Notes: generated from the sequence alone by a model not told the origin. Counted from the first letter of the stretch, positions 45,480 through 56,390 are shown. The stretch: DNA of 64,000 nucleotides from Polaromonas jejuensis NBRC 106434 (GCF_001598235.1 NZ_BCYO01000015.1:1-64000); one strand, 5' to 3'. Numbers and translations: made by a program.

Positions 45480-48086
45480 TCAGTGGACGACGGTTTTCTC
45501 TTTGGCTTCCTTCACGCGCATGCCCAGATGGTCCAGCGCCTCCTGCACCTGATCGACCAGAATGAGGCACAGGTCGCCGGGCTGCAGGCGAGCCAGCGCG
45601 GTGTCAATGGCCAGAAACTCGCCGCGTATTTCATCGATATGGCGGGTCCGGCTGGCCTTGACCGGGCCCTCCAGGCCCTGGCGCAGCAGCTTCATCACTT
45701 CGCCGTCGGCGCGGCCGCGCTGGGCCGCGTCCTGGTACAGGATGACGTCGTCAAAGGCGGCGCCCAGGATGACGGTCTGGTCGCGGATGTCGCTGTCGCG
45801 GCGGTCGCCTGCGCCGCTGATCACCACGCTGCGGCGCTGGCCGGGCGCCGCCGGCATGGCGTCCACGGCCGCCACCAGGGCGCGCATGGCGTCCGGGTTG
45901 TGGCCATAGTCGGCGATCACGGTGGCGCCGCTGTAATCCATCACGTTGAAGCGGCCGGGCGCATTGTGCGAGTCCGTCACGAAGCTGGCCAGCCCGCTTT
46001 TGATGGTGTCCCAGCTGACACCCGCCGCCCAGGCCGCAGCCACGGCGGCCATGACGTTCTCCACCTGAAAGCCTATGCTGCCGCCGCGCGTCACGGGAAT
46101 GCTGTGCAAGGGGATGCGTTCCACCCAGGAGCCTTCGGCGGCCACCAGCATGGGGCCATCGACATACACCGTGCGTTTGCCCTGGGCGCGGTGGGTGGCC
46201 ATGAGCGGGTGGTGCCGGTCGGCCGCGAAAAAGATCACCTTGCCGGGGCAGGTGGCGGCCATTTCCGCCACGATGGGGTCGGCGGCATTGAGCACGGCAT
46301 GGCCGGTGGCCGATACGTTCTGCACAATCACCTGCTTGAGCACGGCCAGGTCTTCCACGGTGGTGATGTAGTTCAGCCCCAGGTGGTCGCCGCTGCCGAT
46401 GTTGGTGACGACCGCCACCTCGCAGCGGTCAAAGCCCAGGCCTTCGCGCAGCACGCCGCCGCGCGCCACTTCAAACACGGCGGCATCGACATCGGGGTGC
46501 ATCAGCACGTTGCGGGCGCTTTTGGGGCCGCTGCAGTCGCCGCTGTCGGTCTGCCGGCCATTGATGTAGACGCCGTCGGTGTTGGTCATGCCGGTGCGCA
46601 GGCCCTGGGCCGCCAGCAGATGGGCGATCAGGCGCGTGGTGGTGGTCTTGCCGTTGGTGCCGGTCACGGCCACCACGGGGACGCGGCCATTGTTATCGGC
46701 CGGGAACAGCTCGTCGATCATGGCCTTGCCCACGGCGCGGCCCTTGCCGTAGGAGGGCGACAGGTGCATGCGCAAGCCCGGTGCGGCATTGACTTCGACC
46801 ACGCCGCCGTTTTGTGCTTCCAGCGGGCGCAGCATGCTTTCGCAGACCACGTCGACGCCGCAAATATGCAGGCCCACCATCTGGGCGGCGGCCACGGCGC
46901 GCGCGGCCACCGCCGGGTGCACGTCGTCGGTCACGTCGGTGGCGGTGCCGCCGGTGCTCAGGTTGGCGTTGTTGCGCAGGATGACGCGCTGACCCTTGGG
47001 CGGAATCGATTCGGGCGTGAGTCCCTGCACATCGAGGCGCGCCACGGCGATGTCGTCGAAACGGATTTTGGTCAGCGAGGTGGAATGCCCTTCGCCGCGC
47101 CGCGGGTCCTGGTTGACGATGTCCACCAGCTCGCGCACGGTGTGCAGGCCATCGCCCACCACCTGGGGCGGGTCGCGCCGGGCCGCCGCAATCAGCTTGC
47201 CGCCCACCACCAGCAGGCGGTAGTCGCTGCCCGGGAAGAACTTTTCAACCATGACTTCGCCGTATTCGGCGGCCGCCTGGTAGGCCATGTCGAGGTGCGC
47301 GCGGGTGCTGATGTTGACGGTGACGCCCTTGCCCTGGTTACCACCTTGCGGCTTGACGACGACGGGCAGGCCGATTTTCTGGGCCACGGCCCAGGCATCG
47401 TCCATGTCGGCGACCGGCCGGCCCAGGGGCACCGGCACGCCGGCGGCACGCAGCAGTTTCTTGGTCAGGTCCTTGTCCTGGGCAATGGCCTCGGCCACGG
47501 CGCCGGTGGCATCCAGCTCGGCGGCCTGGATGCGCCGCTGGCGCGAGCCCCAGCCGAACTGCACCATGCTGCCCTTGGTCAGCCGCCGGTAGGGAATGCC
47601 GCGCGCCACGGCCGCGTCCACAATCGCGCCGGTGCTGGGGCCCAGGCGTTCGTCTTCATCGAGCTCGCTCAATTGGGCGATGGCGGCTTCCAGGTCAAAA
47701 GTGGTGTCGCGCAGGGCGGCATGGATCAGGGCTTGCGCCAATTCGAAGGCCAGCCGGCCCACAGCCTCTTCGCTGTATTCCACCACCACCTGGTAAGTGC
47801 CGGCTTCCACGGTGGCGGCGGTATGGCTGAAGGTGACGGGACAGCCCGCGGCCGCCTGCAGTTCAAGCGCGGCGGCTTCCAGCACATGGGCCAGTGAAAT
47901 CGGGCCGGCATGGCCGGTTTCCCGCAAGGTGCCCATGCCCGGAAACAGGGCGCGGGCACGTGCTTCAAAGCCGGGAAGGGTGTCAATGGAGCATTCCTGC
48001 GGTGTGCAGGAGACAATCGCTTCCAGTGCCGTGTGACGGCTCCAGAGGTTGGGGCCACGCAGGGCCCGGATGCGTGAAACTTCCAT
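45480..48086 (-). CDS. cphA: Cyanophycin synthetase
   Basis: An 868-residue synthetase that builds cyanophycin (a poly-Asp backbone with Arg side chains) from Asp, Arg and ATP. The N-terminal domain starts MEVSRIRALRGPNLW; the ATP-grasp domain has VVVKPQGGNQGKGVTVN and GVVEVNAAPGLRMHL; the Mur-ligase-like domain has an intact P-loop VTGTNGKTTTT (about 476-483) and C-terminal lid. The length is typical of CphA1. Its ATG overlaps the stop of the upstream synthetase gene by one base (TGATG), so the pair is co-expressed. Confidence 0.95.
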   Translation of the reverse strand: MEVSRIRALRGPNLWSRHTALEAIVSCTPQECSIDTLPGFEARARALFPGMGTLRETGHAGPISLAHVLEAAALELQAAAGCPVTFSHTAATVEAGTYQVVVEYSEEAVGRLAFELAQALIHAALRDTTFDLEAAIAQLSELDEDERLGPSTGAIVDAAVARGIPYRRLTKGSMVQFGWGSRQRRIQAAELDATGAVAEAIAQDKDLTKKLLRAAGVPVPLGRPVADMDDAWAVAQKIGLPVVVKPQGGNQGKGVTVNISTRAHLDMAYQAAAEYGEVMVEKFFPGSDYRLLVVGGKLIAAARRDPPQVVGDGLHTVRELVDIVNQDPRRGEGHSTSLTKIRFDDIAVARLDVQGLTPESIPPKGQRVILRNNANLSTGGTATDVTDDVHPAVAARAVAAAQMVGLHICGVDVVCESMLRPLEAQNGGVVEVNAAPGLRMHLSPSYGKGRAVGKAMIDELFPADNNGRVPVVAVTGTNGKTTTTRLIAHLLAAQGLRTGMTNTDGVYINGRQTDSGDCSGPKSARNVLMHPDVDAAVFEVARGGVLREGLGFDRCEVAVVTNIGSGDHLGLNYITTVEDLAVLKQVIVQNVSATGHAVLNAADPIVAEMAATCPGKVIFFAADRHHPLMATHRAQGKRTVYVDGPMLVAAEGSWVERIPLHSIPVTRGGSIGFQVENVMAAVAAAWAAGVSWDTIKSGLASFVTDSHNAPGRFNVMDYSGATVIADYGHNPDAMRALVAAVDAMPAAPGQRRSVVISGAGDRRDSDIRDQTVILGAAFDDVILYQDAAQRGRADGEVMKLLRQGLEGPVKASRTRHIDEIRGEFLAIDTALARLQPGDLCLILVDQVQEALDHLGMRVKEAKEKTVVH

Positions 48087-50305
48087 CAGTCTGCCCTCCC
48101 GGCAGGTTTGTCGGTGGATTCGAAGGCGTTCAGGCCTGCGCCTATCAGGTTGAGCGGGATGTCCAGCGCCCAGGCCGCCGCAATGGCGGCCAGCAGCATG
48201 TCTTCGGGGATGGCACGGCGTTTGCACCAGGCCGACAGCTTGCCCAGACCGGGCAGGAAGTTTTCCGTGCTGCCGTTGGCCAGAACCACCTGGTCCTGGC
48301 GGATGTACAGGGTCCGGCCGCCCTTGTTGCGGTGCGCCGCAATGACGGCAGCATCGGGGACCAGGCCGTAGAAAATCACCTCGCCGTCGCAGAGTTCTTC
48401 CATTTCGGCCAGGCGCGCATCGGCCGCATTGAGGACGGCAACGCCATCGGGCAGCACCACATCCACTTGCGAGCGCATGACCTTGAACATCTGCCCGTCT
48501 TCGGTGATGTCGAATTCGGCCAGGCCGGCGGCACCGCCGAGGTCGGTGACCACGCCGACCTGGCAGCGGTCATAGGCCAGGCCGCTGCGCAAAATGGTTT
48601 CGGCGCCGTTTTCAAACACGGCGGCCTGCACCGCGCGGTTCATCAGCAGGCGCTGGCCGGCTTCCCAGTGGGCGCAATCCGTGTCGTCGACGCAGCGCTG
48701 GTCCAGATACAGGCCATTGCGGCAAGCCAGGCCGGTGTAATAACCCGACAGGTGCAGCAGCCAGGCGACCAGGCGCGCGACATGATGCGTCTCACCGGAA
48801 CCGGTAATCCCGACCAGCGGGATGCGGCCGCTATGGCCACCGGGCTGCTGGTGATCCGGAGTGTCGGGGAAGAGGTGGTCGCAAATCGCGCGGCCCACGG
48901 GGCGCGGCGAACCTTCGGCGGGCTTGAGGTGCATCAGCAGCCCCGGTCCGGCATTGACTTCCACAATCGCGCCGCCCTGTTCATGCAGCGGGCGCGAGAT
49001 GTCCTGCGCCACCACGTCCACGCCGGCAATGTCCAGGCCCACCACGCGGGCCGCCAGGGAGACGATGTAATCGACCTCCGGATGGACCTCGTCGGTGCAG
49101 TCAATGGCCACATTGCCGTTGCGCTGGATCAGCACCTCGCGGCCCGCGGCCGGAATGGCGTCGGCGCTCAGGCCCTGGCGCTGCAGATCGAGTATGACCG
49201 CGCCGTCATTGGCCGCCTGGATCGGGCCCAGGGGAAAGTCTTCGCCGTGGCCGCGCCGCGGATCGGTATTGAGTTGCGCGTCCACCAGCTGGGCGACGGT
49301 GGAAACCCCGTCACCGGTAACGCTGGCGGTTTCGCCGCGTGCCGCCGCCACCACGCGGCCGCCCACCACCAGCAGGCGGTGCTCGTGGCCGCGCACAAAG
49401 CGCTCCACAATGACTTCGCTGCCATGCGGTTCGGCCACGCGGAAGGCCGCTTCCACTTCATCCCGGGTATTCAGGTCCAGCGACACGCCGCGGCCATGGT
49501 TGCCGTCCGAGGGCTTGACGACGACGGGCAGGCCTATGTCTTCGGCGGCCTCCCAGGCTTCCTGGGCGTTGCCGACGATCTGGCCTTCCGGCACCGGTAC
49601 GCCGCAGGTGGCCAGCAGGCTTTTGGTCAGGTCCTTGTCGTGGGCAATGCCTTCCGCGATTGCGCTGGTGAGGTCGGTCTCGGCCGTCCAGATGCGGTGC
49701 TGGCGGGCCCCGTAGCCCAGCTGCACCAGATTGCCGTCGTTCAGGCGAATGTGGGGAATGCGCCGGTCGGTCGCGGCCGCCACAATGGCGGCCGTGCTGG
49801 GGCCAAGGTAGCAGTCATCGACCTTGGCGCGGATTTTTTCAACCGCCGCCTGCACATCGGCAGCGCCGTAGGGCTGCTTGTTGATGGCGGCGGTCAACAG
49901 GCGATGGCCTTCCGCCAGGGCGGTGCGCGCCACCTGTTCGTCGCGGGCCCGGAAGACCATGCGGTAGACGCCGCGCTGGGAGGTGCTGCGGGTCTGGCCG
50001 AAGCCGGTGGGCATGTCGGACAGGTTCAGCAGCTCGATCACCACATGCTCCAGCACATGGCCCAGCCAGGTGCCTTCGTGCAGCCGCTGCAGAAAACCGC
50101 CGCGCTCGCCCACACCGCAGTGGTGTTCGAGCAGCGCGGGCAGCAGGGCGACCAGGCGCTCATTGAAGCCGGGCAGCAGGTTGCTGGGGAAGTCTTCGAG
50201 ACCCCCCAGGTCAAGCCAGACCTCCAGGACGGGCCGGTAAGTCCAGATGTTGGGGCCGCGCAGGTAATTGATGCGCAGCAGCTTGATGTCGTCCTGTTTG
50301 CTCAT
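48086..50305 (-). CDS. Second cyanophycin synthetase with degenerate P-loop
   Basis: A 739-residue CphA-like protein. The N-domain (LRINYLRGPNIWTYRPVLEV) and ATP-grasp site (VVVKPSDGNHGRGVSLD, IVEVNAGPGLLMHL) are intact. The Mur-ligase P-loop is changed from GTNGKTTT to GSGETHHV (about 502-509), losing the ATP-binding Lys and Thr, and the protein ends about 130 residues early, lacking the C-terminal Mur lid. It resembles CphA2/CphA-prime types, which in cyanobacteria use beta-Asp-Arg dipeptides. ATG 50305 follows an alternative TTG at 50314. Its exact activity here is inference. Confidence 0.88.
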   Translation of the reverse strand: MSKQDDIKLLRINYLRGPNIWTYRPVLEVWLDLGGLEDFPSNLLPGFNERLVALLPALLEHHCGVGERGGFLQRLHEGTWLGHVLEHVVIELLNLSDMPTGFGQTRSTSQRGVYRMVFRARDEQVARTALAEGHRLLTAAINKQPYGAADVQAAVEKIRAKVDDCYLGPSTAAIVAAATDRRIPHIRLNDGNLVQLGYGARQHRIWTAETDLTSAIAEGIAHDKDLTKSLLATCGVPVPEGQIVGNAQEAWEAAEDIGLPVVVKPSDGNHGRGVSLDLNTRDEVEAAFRVAEPHGSEVIVERFVRGHEHRLLVVGGRVVAAARGETASVTGDGVSTVAQLVDAQLNTDPRRGHGEDFPLGPIQAANDGAVILDLQRQGLSADAIPAAGREVLIQRNGNVAIDCTDEVHPEVDYIVSLAARVVGLDIAGVDVVAQDISRPLHEQGGAIVEVNAGPGLLMHLKPAEGSPRPVGRAICDHLFPDTPDHQQPGGHSGRIPLVGITGSGETHHVARLVAWLLHLSGYYTGLACRNGLYLDQRCVDDTDCAHWEAGQRLLMNRAVQAAVFENGAETILRSGLAYDRCQVGVVTDLGGAAGLAEFDITEDGQMFKVMRSQVDVVLPDGVAVLNAADARLAEMEELCDGEVIFYGLVPDAAVIAAHRNKGGRTLYIRQDQVVLANGSTENFLPGLGKLSAWCKRRAIPEDMLLAAIAAAWALDIPLNLIGAGLNAFESTDKPAGRAD

Positions 50306-50639
50306 GTTGTGCAAGATTTTCGGGTCAACCGGCCGGGCCGGTGCAACGTTTTGATTCCGGGCCGGCGAATACCGGCAGCGGGTCTTGATGGGATTCCGTC
50401 TGCCTGCTGGCTGGATTTGTTTTTACAGAATGTGGCAGATTGTCGGGGCTTCTTTCTGGCTTTTGGCGCGTTTTTGATGGGCAGAGGCTCAATCAGCTGG
50501 CCAGGAAACCGGAACGCATTGGCTTCGGCGAAAATCACTGTTCCGGGCCCGTTTCCCGCGCCATGCCAAGGCCTCCAAAGCTGGACCTGCGACCCGCAGG
50601 AAGGCCGCCCCAAGTACCGGACAAAGAATTTAAAACACA
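50306..50639. promoter_or_regulatory. Divergent promoter region of the cyanophycin locus
   Basis: No gene is seen in these 334 bases, which separate the cphA genes (minus) from the ABC transporter gene (plus). A promoter for each direction is expected; I could not place either with confidence, and found no sigma-54 or NtrC site. Confidence 0.4.
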
Positions 50640-53015
50640 ATGCAACATAAACACCCGGTGGACGATTCCAGCCATACCGACCCCGTATTGACAGGGCTCC
50701 GCTCACAACTCGCAGCCGATGAAAACGTTTTGTGCACCCTGGCGGTTGACCTGAATGAGCAACTTCGTTTTACCGAGGGTCTGCTGGCCCTGACGGATCG
50801 CCGCCTGTTGACCCTGGGCACTGAAGGGGAATGGACCAGCTGGCCCCTCCTGGACGCCAGCGGCGCCCCGATGGCCGGGCTGGAACTGCGCCACTTCGAC
50901 CATGCGGGTGTGGGCACGCTGGAGCTGCATGCGCTGCAAAACGGCATGCCCCGGCGGCTGGCCAGCTGGCGCTTTACCCTGGCGGCGAATGTGCAGGCGC
51001 TGCGCCTGGTGCGGCTGTTTGCGCGCCAGCGGGCCCAGGGTCGGGCGGGGGCCGCGGTGCCTGAGGACGGCCTGGCCGATGACATCGCCCTGTGCCCGAC
51101 ATGCGATTTGCCGCTGCCGCCGGACAGCGAGGAATGCCCGGCCTGCGCCCGCGAGCTGCACACGCCGCCCTCGACCTGGGTGCTGCTGCGGCTGTGGCGT
51201 TTTGCCCAGCCCTACCGCTATCAGCTGTTGTCCGGTTTTTTGCTGACGCTGGCCTCCACGGCGGCGACGCTGGTGCCGCCCTACCTGACCATTCCGCTGA
51301 TGGACGACGTGCTGATTCCCTTCCAGAATGGCCAGGAGATTCAGGCCTGGAAAGTCGGGGCGATCCTGGGTGGGCTGCTCGGGGCTGCGGTGCTGGGCTG
51401 GGCTTTGAACTGGGCCCGCACTTACATTCTGGCCCTGGTGTCCGAACGCATAGGCGCCGACCTGCGCACCGCCACCTTTGACCATTTGCTGGAACTGTCG
51501 CTGGACTATTTCGGCGGCAAGCGCACCGGTGACCTGATGTCGCGGATTGGCTCCGAGACCGACCGGATCTGCGTGTTCCTGTCGCTGCATGCGCTGGACT
51601 TCGCCACCGATGTGCTGATGATAGGCATGACCGCCGTCATCCTGTTTTCCATCAACCCCTGGCTGGCGCTGGTGACCCTGCTGCCCTTGCCCTTTATCGG
51701 CTGGATGATCCATGTGGTGCGTGACAAGCTGCGCACCGGCTTTGAAAAAATCGACCGCGTCTGGTCCGAGGTCACCAATGTGCTGGCCGACACCATTCCC
51801 GGCATCCGCGTGGTCAAGGCCTTTGCCCAGGAAAAGCGCGAAGCCCAGCGCTTTCGCGTGGTCAACCAGCACAACCTGGCGGTCAACGACAAGCTCAACA
51901 AGACCTGGTCGCTGTTCACGCCGACGGTGTCGCTGCTCACGGAAATCGGCCTGCTGGTGGTCTGGGCCTTCGGCATCTGGCTGATGTCGCGCCAGCAGAT
52001 CACGGTGGGCGTGCTGACGGCCTTTATTGCCTACATAGGCCGCTTTTACGGCCGGCTCGATTCCATGAGCCGCATCGTCTCGGTGACGCAGAAGGCCGCG
52101 GCCGGCGCGAAGCGGATTTTCGACATTCTGGACCATGTGTCCAACGTGCCCGAGCCGTCCCAGCCGGTGAAGATAGGCGCGCTTGCCGGCCGCATCGACA
52201 TGAAGGGACTGGGCTTTCGCTATGGCAACCGCTCCGTCATTCGCGGCCTGGACCTGCAGATCCGGCCCGGCGAAATGATTGGCCTGGTCGGCCACAGCGG
52301 CTCGGGCAAGAGCACGCTGGTCAACCTGCTGTGCCGTTTTTACGATGTCAGCGACGGCGCCATTCAGGTGGACGGCACCGACATCCGGCGCTTTGGCGTG
52401 GCCGACTACCGGCGCCACATCGGCCTGGTGCTGCAGGAGCCCTTTCTGTTTTTCGGCACGATTGCGGAAAACATCGCCTACGGCAAGCCCGGTGCCACGC
52501 GCGGCGAGATTGTGGACGCCGCACGCGCCGCCCATGCTCACGAGTTCATCCTGCGCCTGCCGCAGGGCTACGATTCGCTGGTGGGCGAGCGCGGCCAGGG
52601 CCTGTCGGGCGGGGAGCGCCAGCGCATCTCGATTGCGCGCGCCTTGCTGATAGACCCGCGCATCCTGATCCTGGACGAGGCCACCTCGTCGGTGGACACC
52701 GAAACCGAAAAGGAAATCCAGCGCGCCCTCGACAACCTGGTGCAGGGCCGCACCACCATTGCCATTGCCCACCGCCTGTCGACACTGCGCAAAGCCGACC
52801 GGCTGGTGGTGATGGACCGCGGGCAGGTGGTGGAGGTCGGGCCGCATGACGAGCTCATGGCCAAGCAGGGCGCCTACTGGCGGCTGTATGAGGCGCAAGC
52901 GCGGCAAACCGACATCGACGCTGAGGCGGGCGCAGACGAGGCACGTGTCGCATTGGCCATGTCGCAGCTGGCGCATGCCGCCCAGCATGCGCCGCAACAG
53001 GCCGGCAACCCATGA
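50640..53015 (+). CDS. Cyanophycin-associated ABC transporter
   Basis: A 791-residue fused half-transporter. Residues 1-130 form a PH-like or novel N-domain; a zinc ribbon follows (CPTCDLPLPPDSEECPAC, Cys 152, 155, 166, 169). The exporter membrane domain (about 185-480, six helices) and ATPase domain come next, with Walker A GHSGSGKST (about 550), signature LSGGERQRISIARAL and Walker B ILILDEATSSVDTE. ABC exporters of this kind are found beside cyanophycin genes in betaproteobacteria; the cargo is unknown. It overlaps the DUF1854 gene by four bases. Confidence 0.92.
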   Translation: MQHKHPVDDSSHTDPVLTGLRSQLAADENVLCTLAVDLNEQLRFTEGLLALTDRRLLTLGTEGEWTSWPLLDASGAPMAGLELRHFDHAGVGTLELHALQNGMPRRLASWRFTLAANVQALRLVRLFARQRAQGRAGAAVPEDGLADDIALCPTCDLPLPPDSEECPACARELHTPPSTWVLLRLWRFAQPYRYQLLSGFLLTLASTAATLVPPYLTIPLMDDVLIPFQNGQEIQAWKVGAILGGLLGAAVLGWALNWARTYILALVSERIGADLRTATFDHLLELSLDYFGGKRTGDLMSRIGSETDRICVFLSLHALDFATDVLMIGMTAVILFSINPWLALVTLLPLPFIGWMIHVVRDKLRTGFEKIDRVWSEVTNVLADTIPGIRVVKAFAQEKREAQRFRVVNQHNLAVNDKLNKTWSLFTPTVSLLTEIGLLVVWAFGIWLMSRQQITVGVLTAFIAYIGRFYGRLDSMSRIVSVTQKAAAGAKRIFDILDHVSNVPEPSQPVKIGALAGRIDMKGLGFRYGNRSVIRGLDLQIRPGEMIGLVGHSGSGKSTLVNLLCRFYDVSDGAIQVDGTDIRRFGVADYRRHIGLVLQEPFLFFGTIAENIAYGKPGATRGEIVDAARAAHAHEFILRLPQGYDSLVGERGQGLSGGERQRISIARALLIDPRILILDEATSSVDTETEKEIQRALDNLVQGRTTIAIAHRLSTLRKADRLVVMDRGQVVEVGPHDELMAKQGAYWRLYEAQARQTDIDAEAGADEARVALAMSQLAHAAQHAPQQAGNP

Positions 53016-53527
53016 GCGAAGGACTGCATATGATGAATCCCGATTTCAATGCCGCCACGGCTGCTCCGGCTTTTCGGCTGGAGCGCCAGCCCTCGGGCCG
53101 GCTGCTTTTCATTGGCGCGGATGGCCAGCCGCATGCCGGCGTGGTGCCGGTGCGGGCCTTTCCGATTGCCGCGCCCGATGAGGGCATTTCACTGGTCAGC
53201 ACCGAAGGCCATGAACTGGCCTGGATAGAGCAGTTGCAGGCCTTGCCGCCCGCCATGCGCGCGCTGCTTCAGGAGGAGCTGGCCCTGCGTGACTTTGCGC
53301 CCGAGATCAAGCAGCTCAAAAGCGTTTCAAGCTTTGGCACGCCCAGCGTCTGGACGGTGGCCACGGACCGGGGCGACACCTCTTTTGTGCTGAAGGGCGA
53401 AGAAGACATACGCCGCCTCGCAGGCCGCGCGCTGCTGATCGCGGGCAGCCAGGGTGTGCAGTACCGCGTGCCCGACATGGGCGCGCTGGACCGGGCCTCG
53501 CGCCGGCTGCTGGAGCGCTTTCTCTGA
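53012..53527 (+). CDS. Cyanophycin-associated DUF1854 protein
   Basis: A 171-residue DUF1854 protein. Core features: VVPVRAFPIAAPDEGISLVS, then HELAWIEQLQALP, SFGTPSVWTVATDRGDTSFV and the C-terminal DMGALDRASRRLLERFL. It overlaps the ABC transporter gene (ATGA), so it is coupled with it. Annotation of this family as cyanophycin metabolism-associated is known to me; its biochemical role is not. Start 53012 or 53030. Confidence 0.88.
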   Translation: MSEGLHMMNPDFNAATAAPAFRLERQPSGRLLFIGADGQPHAGVVPVRAFPIAAPDEGISLVSTEGHELAWIEQLQALPPAMRALLQEELALRDFAPEIKQLKSVSSFGTPSVWTVATDRGDTSFVLKGEEDIRRLAGRALLIAGSQGVQYRVPDMGALDRASRRLLERFL

Positions 53528-53565
53528 TCCCTGGCCCCTGGCGCAGGCTCGTGGCGCGGGAAAGT

Positions 53566-53628
53566 GCTATCAAATGAGTAGCTGCCAGCGCAGGCAGGAC
53601 AGGGGCTGGAGGCCTGTTTCTTATAAGG
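53566..53628 (+). repeat. Interspersed repeat, copy E
   Basis: GCTAT-CAAATGA-GTAGC followed by TGCCAGCGCAGG and GGGGCTGGAGGCCTGTTTC. It occupies the convergent gap between the DUF1854 gene and the permease gene. Confidence 0.7.
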
Positions 53629-53648
53629 ATTCGGCTTTTTGGCGTCTG

Positions 53649-54412
53649 TTATCCGCCCTGCGAGCCGCGGTGCGCCCAGCCGGTGGTGTGCTTTTCCACA
53701 TGGCTGAATAGCTCATACATGGCCATCGCCATGGCGCCTATCACCACCAGCCCGGCAAAGGCCAGCGCCAGCCGCTGCTGGGAGCCGGCGCTTTGCATGA
53801 GGTAGCCAATGCCGGAGTCGCCGGCGGTCATCTCGGCCAGCACCGTTCCCACAAAGGCCAACGTGATGGCGACCTTGAGCGAGGCAAAAAAGTAGGGCAG
53901 GGCGCGCGGCAGGCCCACCTTGACCAGCACGTCCATGCGCCTGGCGCCCAGCACGCGCAGCACGTCTTCGAGTTCGGGCTCCAGCGTGGCCAGGCCCGTG
54001 GCCATGTTGACGGTGATGGGGAAAAACGAGATCAAAAAGGCCGTGAGTATGCCCGGCCCCACGCCAATGCCAAACCAGACGATGAGAATCGGCACGATGG
54101 CGGCCTTGGGCACGGCGTTGAAGGCCACCAGCAGCGGGTAGACGGCCGCATAGGCCAGGCGCGACGAGCCCACCAGCAAGCCCAGCATGACGCCGACCAC
54201 GATGGACAGGCCAAAGCCCAGCATCGTGACCCAGAAGGTTTTCCAGGCGGCCTCGGCAATCGGGCCGGCAAATTCGGCCATGGCCTGGGCGATGGCCAGC
54301 GGCGCCGGAAAAATGAACTCGGCAATCGAGAAAACGCTGCACACCCCCTGCCACAGCGCCACCACCAGCGCCAGCAGCGCGAAAGGCGCCCAGCGCTCCA
54401 TCTGCTTGTTGC

Positions 54413-54416
<4 letters not shown>
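53649..54416 (-). CDS. ABC transporter permease (SsuC/TauC-like)
   Basis: A 255-residue permease of the NitT/TauT family with about six membrane helices. The EAA loop is LRVLGARRMDVLVKVGLPRALPYFF. It overlaps the ATPase gene by four bases. Together with the ATPase and binding protein it makes an importer for an unknown small molecule; the nearby glyoxylate genes suggest a ureide or other nitrogenous compound (inference). Confidence 0.9.
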
Positions 54417-55237
<821 letters not shown>

Positions 55238-55321
55238 GAAGCGCGTCAAATTGGCAACTGGCCCAGTGTTTACGGGTGCAGCTTGCTATGAAAAGAGTAG
55301 TAATCCGGCGGCGATGCTGGC

Positions 55322-56350
55322 TTATTTCTTCGGCAGCACATTCAGCTCGGCGACCGTGGGCAGGAAAGAGCCGTTCCACACCAGATCCGGGTTGACGCGG
55401 GTCTTGGTGCCAAAGGCGTCGGAGACTTGCGACGCCATCAGCGTCAGGCGCGGCGTTTTCACCTGGCCAAAGCCCTCGGCGCGCGCGTCGGGGCTGTTGA
55501 TGACGGTGTCGATCGCCAGCCGCAGGCGGCGCACTTCGAGCGGCACGTTGATGATGCCGTCCCTGGCCTTCACATGTGAAATGGCGGCGGCGGGGTCGGC
55601 CACCACGTCTTTCACGCCCATGGCAAAGGCCTGCAAAAAAGCCTTGATGGCGGCCGGATTTTCGCGGATGAGTTTGGGCGAGGCGATCACCACATTGCCG
55701 TAATGCTTCACGCCAAAGTCGGCATAGGGCAGCACCACCACGTCCTCGGCCTTCACGCCACGCGCTTCCAGGTTGAGCAGGGAGGTGAAGGTGAAGCCGG
55801 TGATGGCATCGACATCGCCCCGGGCCAGCATGGTTTCGCGCAGCGGCGGGTCCATGGCCGTCCACTGGAAGCCGGTGATGTGGTTGGCCTTGGCAAACAC
55901 CGGGAAGGCGCGGCGGCCCGCGTCAAATACCGGCGCGCCCATCTTTTTGCCGCTGAGGTCGGCCGGCGTTTTGATGCCCGACTTTTTCAGCGCCATCACC
56001 GAGGCCGGGGTGTTGTTGTAGACCATCATCACGGCCACCGGCTTGTTGGGCGCGTCGGGGTTGTTGGCGTGAAACTCCATCACCGAGGCCAGGTCGGCAA
56101 AACCCATGTCATAGCTGCCCGAGGCCACGCGCGTGACGGCGCCGCCCGAGCCGTTGCCGGCATCCACCGTCACGTCCAGCTGCCTGGCCTTGAAATAGCC
56201 CTTGGCCAGGGGCGTCAGAAACAGCGCGGCCGGTCCTTCAAAGCGCCAGTCGAGCTGGAATTTGATCGGCGTGGTTTGTGCCTGCACGGCACTGAAGGCG
56301 GTGGCCAGTGACAGGGCCGCTGCCATGCGAAGAAAGACGCGTTTTTTCAT
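55322..56350 (-). CDS. ABC transporter substrate-binding protein
   Basis: A 342-residue NMT1/THI5-like receptor. Signal peptide FLRMAAALSLATAFSAVQA, then TPIKFQLDWRFEGPAALF, typical of aliphatic sulfonate, thiamin-precursor or riboflavin/pyrimidine receptors. The ligand cannot be told from sequence. It is the first gene of the operon; its ATG 56350 lies 41 bases past a terminator hairpin for the upstream glyoxylate operon. Confidence 0.9.
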   Translation of the reverse strand: MKKRVFLRMAAALSLATAFSAVQAQTTPIKFQLDWRFEGPAALFLTPLAKGYFKARQLDVTVDAGNGSGGAVTRVASGSYDMGFADLASVMEFHANNPDAPNKPVAVMMVYNNTPASVMALKKSGIKTPADLSGKKMGAPVFDAGRRAFPVFAKANHITGFQWTAMDPPLRETMLARGDVDAITGFTFTSLLNLEARGVKAEDVVVLPYADFGVKHYGNVVIASPKLIRENPAAIKAFLQAFAMGVKDVVADPAAAISHVKARDGIINVPLEVRRLRLAIDTVINSPDARAEGFGQVKTPRLTLMASQVSDAFGTKTRVNPDLVWNGSFLPTVAELNVLPKK

Positions 56351-56390
56351 GGATGCTCCAGCGCAAGAACTACAACGAACAATTACCAAG

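Noticed and set aside
45372..50650. Two very long plus-strand open frames (841 and 918 codons) opposite the cphA genes.
   Set aside because: They are antisense shadows of GC-rich coding sequence, with His/Gly/Ala-rich translations and no known motif; the minus-strand cphA genes are unmistakable.
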